A DNA stretch of 9,242 nt from Deltaproteobacteria bacterium (lineage in GTDB: Bacteria > Bdellovibrionota_C > UBA2361 > OMII01). The notes beneath the pieces are model-generated. The model ran no database searches and was not told the DNA's origin. It was given only the letters and a program-made list of their open reading frames with translations. Shown here piece after piece: positions 4,929 to 9,242 of this stretch. The DNA lies in NCBI GenBank assembly GCA_023262305.1, contig JALRCK010000013.1, positions 1 to 9,242 of the forward strand, in the 5' to 3' direction. The position numbers and the translations under genes were made by a program. Numbering within the stretch: the first letter of the stretch is position 1; every line of letters begins with the position of its first letter.

Positions 4929-6824
4929 ATGAGTGCATCCGAAGCACATCAATACGACAACGTCGCACGCTCAAAGAGCATCGCCGATGCCTTTTGGCTA
5001 CGCGCACAGGAAGCTCCCGACTCAATCTTGTACCGCTGGGCAACGGCACCATCAGCAGACGCGACTAGGGTGTGGCATACCGAGACCTACGCATCAGCAA
5101 AACCAAAAATCGCCCGCATCGCTCACCACCTCAAATCCCTTGGGGTCGGCGTTGGCTCAACCGTGGCGATCATGTCACAAACCAGACCGGAGTGGATGCT
5201 TGCAGATATCGCGATCCAAACCCTTGGCGGGATTGCAGTGAGCGTCTATCAAAGCCTCCCTGCTCATGAGGCTGGGTACCTCCTCTTTGATTCCAAAGCT
5301 CAGGTCATCTTTGTTGAGAACGAGGAGCAGGCTCAAAAGATAGCGCTCTTAAGAAAGTCCCCCTGCCCAATCCCCGAGCGAGAGGGCTCACCAGCATCTG
5401 AGGAACAGCTCTGCATTCCGCATGTGATCTCCTTTGAGCGAGTCGATGCGGTCGCAGCACTGATGGTTAACTCGATCATAAACGACACGAACCTCCCTGC
5501 CGAGCCCCCTCCAGTACCAGCGGAGATCGGGCGGGATACCATCGCCTCATACGTCTACACTTCGGGCACGACCGGACCTCCAAAAGGGGTCGTCCAAACC
5601 CACGGCAATCACCTCACCAACGTCGAGCAAGTTTCCCATGCAGGTGTGTTTATTCTCGACGGCTCCCTCTTCCTCTACCTTCCTCTCGCGCACTCATTCG
5701 CTCGATTGGCGTACTATGTAGGGTTCCTCACTTCAGCACACCTTGCCCTTCCCGCAATAACCGACCACGCGACATCAAAGGTCGATCTTGCCTCGGTAGC
5801 GAGAGATATCCGAGAAGCCGGAGCCTCTGTTCTCCCTTCAGTGCCCCGCCTCTTTGAAAAGATGGCTGCAGCGATCCAAGCGCGCGCTATCGGTTCAAGC
5901 CTCCAGCAGAAGATCCTCTCTCTATGCCTGAAGAACGCCCAGCAAACCTACGAGCGCAGAGTCAAAGGCGAACCACTCGGAGTCTTGGAGCAGCTCCTCT
6001 TCAACGGGATGGCGCCAATTCGCGCGAAGGTCAAGGCTCAGCTCTTCGGGTCAACGTTCCGGCACGGCATTTCAGGCGGCGCCAAGCTTGACTCAAGCGT
6101 CAATAAATTCTTCGACGCCCTTGGCATCCTCATCTGCGAAGGGTACGGACTCACTGAGACGTGCGTCGCCACTAACGTAAACCTTCCAAACAAACGAAAG
6201 ATAGGGAGCGTTGGTCCAGCCCTTGAGAGGATCGAGATACGCATCTCTCCAGCTGATGGAGAGATCATTATGCGGGGTCCGAACGTCACACAGGGCTACC
6301 TCCGCCGACCACAAGCGACGGCAGAATCGTGGGACTCTGACGGTTGGTTCCACACCGGCGATGTTGGTCGACTTGATGAAGACGGATTCCTCTACATCAC
6401 CGATCGGAAGAAGGAGCTCGTCGTTACTGCCGGCGGAAAGAAGATCCCTCCGCAAAGCATCGAGGGACTCTTCAAGAAACACCCCTTTATCTCCCAATCT
6501 CTCTACTTCGGTGATGGCAAGCCGCACTGCGTGATGCTTTTCACCCTTAACACCGTAGAGCTCAAAGCGATGCTCAAGCATGAGGGGTTTGATGTCGCGG
6601 CAACTACTGATATCTCTACCCTTCCTGCGGTGGTTTCACTCGTAGAAAAAGCCGTACAGGATGCGAACGCGACCCTCGCGAGCTACGAGACGATCAAACA
6701 CTTCAAGATCCTTCCAGAGGACTTCACTATCGAGAACGGACTCCTTACACCGACGATGAAGATGAAGCGCAAGGCGATCGTTGCGCGCTACAAGGACACT
6801 ATTGAGTCCCTATATTCAGCGTAA
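4929..6824 (+). CDS. Long-chain fatty-acid-CoA ligase (AMP-forming, FAA1/FadD15-type)
   Basis: This enzyme activates fatty acids with ATP and CoA through an acyl-adenylate, feeding lipid synthesis or beta-oxidation; it acts in the cytosol or at the inner membrane. The 631 residues carry the ANL superfamily motifs: the P-loop YTSGTTGPPKG at 210-220, the HSFAR/Y-rich substrate-pocket region around 255-265, GYGLTET at 405-411, and GWFHTGDVGRLDEDG at 472-486 with the conserved aspartate 478. ITDRKKELVVTAGGKKIPP at 490-508 is the hinge/fatty-acid signature. The A10-like lysine segment LTPTMKMKRKAI lies near 606-617. Length and wording fit the large eukaryote-like bacterial synthetases rather than E. 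coli FadD (about 560 residues). The ATG is preceded by a pyrimidine-rich tract without a clear Shine-Dalgarno site. It starts 27 bp after purM, so translation may depend on the upstream gene. The chain-length preference cannot be read from the sequence. Confidence 0.94.
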   Translation: MSASEAHQYDNVARSKSIADAFWLRAQEAPDSILYRWATAPSADATRVWHTETYASAKPKIARIAHHLKSLGVGVGSTVAIMSQTRPEWMLADIAIQTLGGIAVSVYQSLPAHEAGYLLFDSKAQVIFVENEEQAQKIALLRKSPCPIPEREGSPASEEQLCIPHVISFERVDAVAALMVNSIINDTNLPAEPPPVPAEIGRDTIASYVYTSGTTGPPKGVVQTHGNHLTNVEQVSHAGVFILDGSLFLYLPLAHSFARLAYYVGFLTSAHLALPAITDHATSKVDLASVARDIREAGASVLPSVPRLFEKMAAAIQARAIGSSLQQKILSLCLKNAQQTYERRVKGEPLGVLEQLLFNGMAPIRAKVKAQLFGSTFRHGISGGAKLDSSVNKFFDALGILICEGYGLTETCVATNVNLPNKRKIGSVGPALERIEIRISPADGEIIMRGPNVTQGYLRRPQATAESWDSDGWFHTGDVGRLDEDGFLYITDRKKELVVTAGGKKIPPQSIEGLFKKHPFISQSLYFGDGKPHCVMLFTLNTVELKAMLKHEGFDVAATTDISTLPAVVSLVEKAVQDANATLASYETIKHFKILPEDFTIENGLLTPTMKMKRKAIVARYKDTIESLYSA

Positions 6825-6863
6825 CAGAGCATCATCACAGAGCGATACCGCTTCGTGTCCACT

Positions 6864-7640
6864 CTACCAGTACTTCTCCACATGCAAATTACCCGGCGTC
6901 TTCTTCGAGTGAACAACGTAGCCAAGCTTTGTGGTAAGATCGCGCTCAAGGTCATCGATCATCGCGGGATTACCGCAGAGATACACGTGATCAACCTGTG
7001 GCGTTAATTGAATCGAGCCATCCTCGAAGAGGACCTGCACCCTCCCCTTACGACCAGCAAACGAGCTTTCAGCGCGGCTCGCAATCGGAAGGTAGGTGAA
7101 CCCTGGGTTCGATGACGCGAATGATGAGAGCTCATCAGCGTAGGCGAAATCTTGTGGGTAACGGACACCATGAACGATCGTTATCTTTCGACCCGGAGTC
7201 CACGTTGCTGGAGTACGCACCATCGACATGAACGGAGCAAGACCGGTCCCCGTTGAAACAAGCACGAGGTTGTGGTCGCCAGGTACTCCATCGAGAGTAA
7301 ACGTGCCGGTAACCTTTGGCTGACAAAAGAGCCGGTCTCCCGCCTTCACAACCGCGAGGCGAGAGGTAAGAGCACCGTCCGGTACTATCGCGATGTAGAA
7401 CTCGAAGTAGTCACCCTTTGCAGGCGATGACCCGATTGAGTAGGCGCGTTTGATTATCTTATCAGCAGCTGGAACCTCTGCCTCTGCAGGAGCGCCCGCA
7501 TACCGGGGAGCCGATCCGGGAAGCCCCAGCGCAACATATTGACCTGGTTGAAAGGTTGGAACCCCACCGTCCGGCTTGACCTGGAGGATCATAAGCTCTG
7601 GGGTGATATCAATACGACCTACAACAGTTGAATTTAACAT
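6864..7640 (-). CDS. fpr: Ferredoxin/flavodoxin-NADP+ reductase, bacterial Fpr type
   Basis: This FAD enzyme moves electrons between NADP(H) and ferredoxin or flavodoxin in the cytosol. The 258-residue protein has an N-terminal FAD-binding beta-barrel with QPGQY at 31-35 and RAYSIGSS at 65-72. The NADP-binding domain has VSTGTGLAPF at 128-137, a HGVR strand at 157-160 and CGNP at 222-225. It ends HVEKYW, the terminal aromatic typical of the subclass I bacterial family. A segment rich in Ala/Pro/Glu at about 47-61, just before the FAD motif, is slightly longer than I expect. I chose ATG 7640; a longer frame to 7766 would run into trmL and adds unrelated residues. The ribosome-binding site is weak (AGGG 12 nt upstream). 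A TATAGT at 7652-7647 would put the transcript start on the ATG itself. The gene diverges from trmL and converges on the acyl-CoA synthetase with a 39-bp gap and no clear terminator. Confidence 0.92.
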   Translation of the reverse strand: MLNSTVVGRIDITPELMILQVKPDGGVPTFQPGQYVALGLPGSAPRYAGAPAEAEVPAADKIIKRAYSIGSSPAKGDYFEFYIAIVPDGALTSRLAVVKAGDRLFCQPKVTGTFTLDGVPGDHNLVLVSTGTGLAPFMSMVRTPATWTPGRKITIVHGVRYPQDFAYADELSSFASSNPGFTYLPIASRAESSFAGRKGRVQVLFEDGSIQLTPQVDHVYLCGNPAMIDDLERDLTTKLGYVVHSKKTPGNLHVEKYW

Positions 7641-7680
7641 GGCGGAACTATACCCTACTGCCTCTAAACATCGACGGTGC

Positions 7681-7700
7681 CCAGAATTACAAATTCCTGG
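7681..7700. repeat. Bulged inverted repeat between fpr and trmL
   Basis: CCAGAATTACAAATTCCTGG has arms CCAGAATT and AATT(C)CTGG, which pair over 8 bp around ACA with one extra C in the right arm. It sits in the middle of the 90-bp divergent spacer (7641-7730), where an operator serving both genes or a leader hairpin of trmL would be expected. No clear plus-strand promoter was recognised beside it. Confidence 0.35.
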
Positions 7701-7730
7701 CGCCGTGAAAAGCGTAGCGCTGAAAAGAAG

Positions 7731-8189
7731 ATGGATATCGTCCTTGTAGAACCCCAGATCCCTCAAAACACTGGCTCAATCGCCAGGACGTGTGCGGCTA
7801 CCGATACCCCCCTTCACCTCGTCGGTCCACTCGGTTTTGACCTCTCCGAGAAGGCCGTCCGACGCGCCGGCTTGGACTACTGGCCCCATGTTAAGCTCGC
7901 CCGCCACGGAACGTGGGAGGACTACCTCGACAGCAAGAAACCTCGAAAAGTCTGGCTCTTCTCAAAGTTTGGCACCCGACTCTACACAACGGCTGATTTC
8001 GCGCATGAGGACGCCCTCGTATTCGGCAGCGAGACCAAGGGGCTCGGTGAGGATTTTCTCTCAAGGTATCCAACCGATCAGATCCTACGAATACCGATCG
8101 TGACAGATTACGTTCGCAGCCTCAATCTGAGCAACGCAGTATCAATCGCTCTGTACGAAGCGCGACGACAGCTGGGCATGGATTCCTAA
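7731..8189 (+). CDS. trmL: tRNA (cytidine/uridine-34 2'-O)-methyltransferase, SPOUT family
   Basis: TrmL uses S-adenosylmethionine to methylate the 2'-OH of the wobble nucleotide in some leucine tRNAs. At 152 residues it is about the family's usual length. It starts with the family signature VLVEPQIPQNTGSIARTCAAT (residues 4-24), followed by LGFDLSEKAVRRAGLDYW (34-51). The trefoil-knot SAM-binding motifs are VFGSETKGLG (97-106), RIPIV (120-124) and VRSLNLSNAVSIALYEARR (128-146). I chose ATG 7731 because the protein then begins exactly at the conserved first strand (MDIVLVEP). GTG 7677 would add 18 residues that do not belong to the family. The purine stretch GAAAAGAAG directly before the ATG is a poor ribosome-binding site. 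It diverges from fpr and lies 69 bp before a TPR-type gene on the same strand. Confidence 0.93.
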   Translation: MDIVLVEPQIPQNTGSIARTCAATDTPLHLVGPLGFDLSEKAVRRAGLDYWPHVKLARHGTWEDYLDSKKPRKVWLFSKFGTRLYTTADFAHEDALVFGSETKGLGEDFLSRYPTDQILRIPIVTDYVRSLNLSNAVSIALYEARRQLGMDS

Positions 8190-8258
8190 CCGCTACGCTT
8201 GAATAGCCGGCGCCTCCCTGATATCCAGAGATCGGTTCAGAAGTTGACGTTGTCTTGT

Positions 8259-9242
8259 ATGCATGAGTCCAAAGGGAGGTCCACGCCTCCGCCCACTACC
8301 CTCGCTCCACTGATCTCTCGAATCATCAAGGAGACCCACGGAAACCCTATAGTCGCCACCGGTCGGTTGCATGAGCTCTGCGCCAAAGCCGAAGCTGCGG
8401 GTCACTATTCAGATGCCCTAGTGCTCGCCTCTGCCCACGTCGCCATCGCCAACGAAGTAAAAAACGGTCCGGCTCTTCTCCTCGGACTGATTGATCGCGC
8501 GCGAATATCGTTTAAGACCAATCAATTTGAGAACGCGATTACAGACTCGCGAGAGGCTCTCAACCTTGTCACCCGAGAACGGAGCCTGCCACCAACTCAC
8601 GCAGCTCACATCCAGTACACCGCTTCGCACCTCTTAGGGTCAGCGCTGTGGCGAAACCGAGACCTCAACGCAGCCGAACGACAACTTACAGAGACAACGT
8701 CCCTCGCCCGCACCCGCTTTGGCGCTGGAAGCGTTGAAACGATAAAGTGCCTCTTCGATCAAGCCTTTTTGGCGATTGAGCTCAAGCCAAAAGAAGCTGC
8801 CATGATGGGTCGTGTACGGGAGATCGTCGAGGAGTCTCAGCCCGTAGCAATAACCTTCTCAGCACAAGCTCTTGAGCTTGGCCGGGCGCTCCACCGCCAC
8901 GGCCTGTGGGACGCTGCAAGCTATACCCTTGATTGGGCCACAAAGATTACTACTTCTCCTATCGAAAAAACTGAGGCGCTCCTCACAATCGCCAACATCG
9001 CAGCTTACAAATCCGACACGCGCGCACTCCTTCACTATGTGGAGCAAGCCGAGAGCCTGTGGATGGATGAAGCTCCCCGGCCCTGCCTTCAACGTCATAT
9101 CGCCCGACTTCGGGCAATAGCTGCCCTGAGCGAGGGGCGCGACGATTACTATGAAGAGCAGATAGCCCTTGCACAGGCGCACGAAGAGGGAGAGGAGCTT
9201 TCGATCGAAGAGCGCATACAACTTCACCTCACTCGCGCTGAG
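8259..9242 (+). CDS. TPR/alpha-solenoid protein, C-terminus beyond the right edge
   Basis: The frame is open for 328 codons from ATG 8259 to the window edge. There is no signal peptide; the N-terminus is MHESKGRSTPPP, so the protein is probably cytosolic. The body is made of helical pairs with TPR-like patterns: about residues 37-65 (ELCAKAEAAGHYSDALVLA), 72-104 (LLLGLIDRARISFKTNQFENAI), 117-150 and 157-180 (TRFGAGSVETIKCLFDQAFLAIE), the last recalling kinesin-light-chain-type repeats. Less regular helices continue to the edge. A protein-binding scaffold is likely, and the missing C-terminus could hold a further domain. No Shine-Dalgarno site precedes ATG 8259; TTG 8244 and 8250 are in-frame alternatives. 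A strong AAAGGGAGG at 8271-8279 lies just inside the gene with no standard start codon in range after it. Co-transcription with trmL is possible (69-bp gap). Confidence 0.75.
   Translation, partial: MHESKGRSTPPPTTLAPLISRIIKETHGNPIVATGRLHELCAKAEAAGHYSDALVLASAHVAIANEVKNGPALLLGLIDRARISFKTNQFENAITDSREALNLVTRERSLPPTHAAHIQYTASHLLGSALWRNRDLNAAERQLTETTSLARTRFGAGSVETIKCLFDQAFLAIELKPKEAAMMGRVREIVEESQPVAITFSAQALELGRALHRHGLWDAASYTLDWATKITTSPIEKTEALLTIANIAAYKSDTRALLHYVEQAESLWMDEAPRPCLQRHIARLRAIAALSEGRDDYYEEQIALAQAHEEGEELSIEERIQLHLTRAE

Noticed and set aside
6093..6581. A 162-codon minus-strand frame inside the acyl-CoA synthetase gene
   Set aside because: It is fully antisense to a gene with complete ANL-family motifs and is a shadow of its codon pattern.
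6825..6863. A terminator between the convergent acyl-CoA synthetase and fpr genes
   Set aside because: Only a 4-bp stem (AGCG/CGCT) is present, with no T run on either side.
7641..7766. N-terminal extension of fpr to an upstream start at 7766
   Set aside because: It overlaps the trmL start, and the added 42 residues do not resemble the Fpr family, whose first strand begins at MLNSTVVGRI.

Overview
The window looks like ordinary chromosome from a Gram-negative bacterium. The evidence is a Sec-exported mono-haem cytochrome c, a sigma-54-dependent activator, a bacterial-type Fpr ferredoxin/flavodoxin-NADP+ reductase and a TrmL SPOUT methyltransferase. By eye the G+C content is a little over half. 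A deltaproteobacterial or Bdellovibrionota-like lineage is my best guess, but it is only a guess. No mobile element, CRISPR array, phage gene, rRNA or tRNA is visible.

Left part (1-3202, all genes on the minus strand). In transcription order there is a small membrane protein (3202-2924), an unrecognised 141-residue protein (2782-2357), a 457-bp gap, a receiver-less sigma-54 activator with a FleQ-like DNA-binding tail (1899-778), and 11 bp later a secreted TPR protein that runs off the left edge (766-1). The gap contains a perfect 20-bp palindrome (2131-2150) flanked by A and T runs, and an imperfect inverted repeat in the activator leader (1933-1952).

Middle part (3262-6824, plus strand). 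A candidate promoter and two abutting leader hairpins precede three closely spaced genes: cytochrome c, an AIR synthase (PurM) of the long form I associate with Bacteroidota, and a FAA1/FadD15-type long-chain acyl-CoA synthetase. The gaps are only 18 and 27 bp, so they are probably one transcript, although the three functions are not obviously linked.

Right part (6864-9242). An fpr-type reductase on the minus strand converges on the acyl-CoA synthetase with a 39-bp gap. It diverges from trmL across a 90-bp spacer that contains a bulged inverted repeat. After trmL, a TPR/alpha-solenoid protein on the plus strand runs off the right edge.

I see no defence system or other clearly new multi-gene machine. 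The items most worth following up are the tandem hairpin leader, the Bacteroidota-like PurM in its unusual setting, the activator/TPR pair, the 20-bp palindrome and the unrecognised 141-residue protein.
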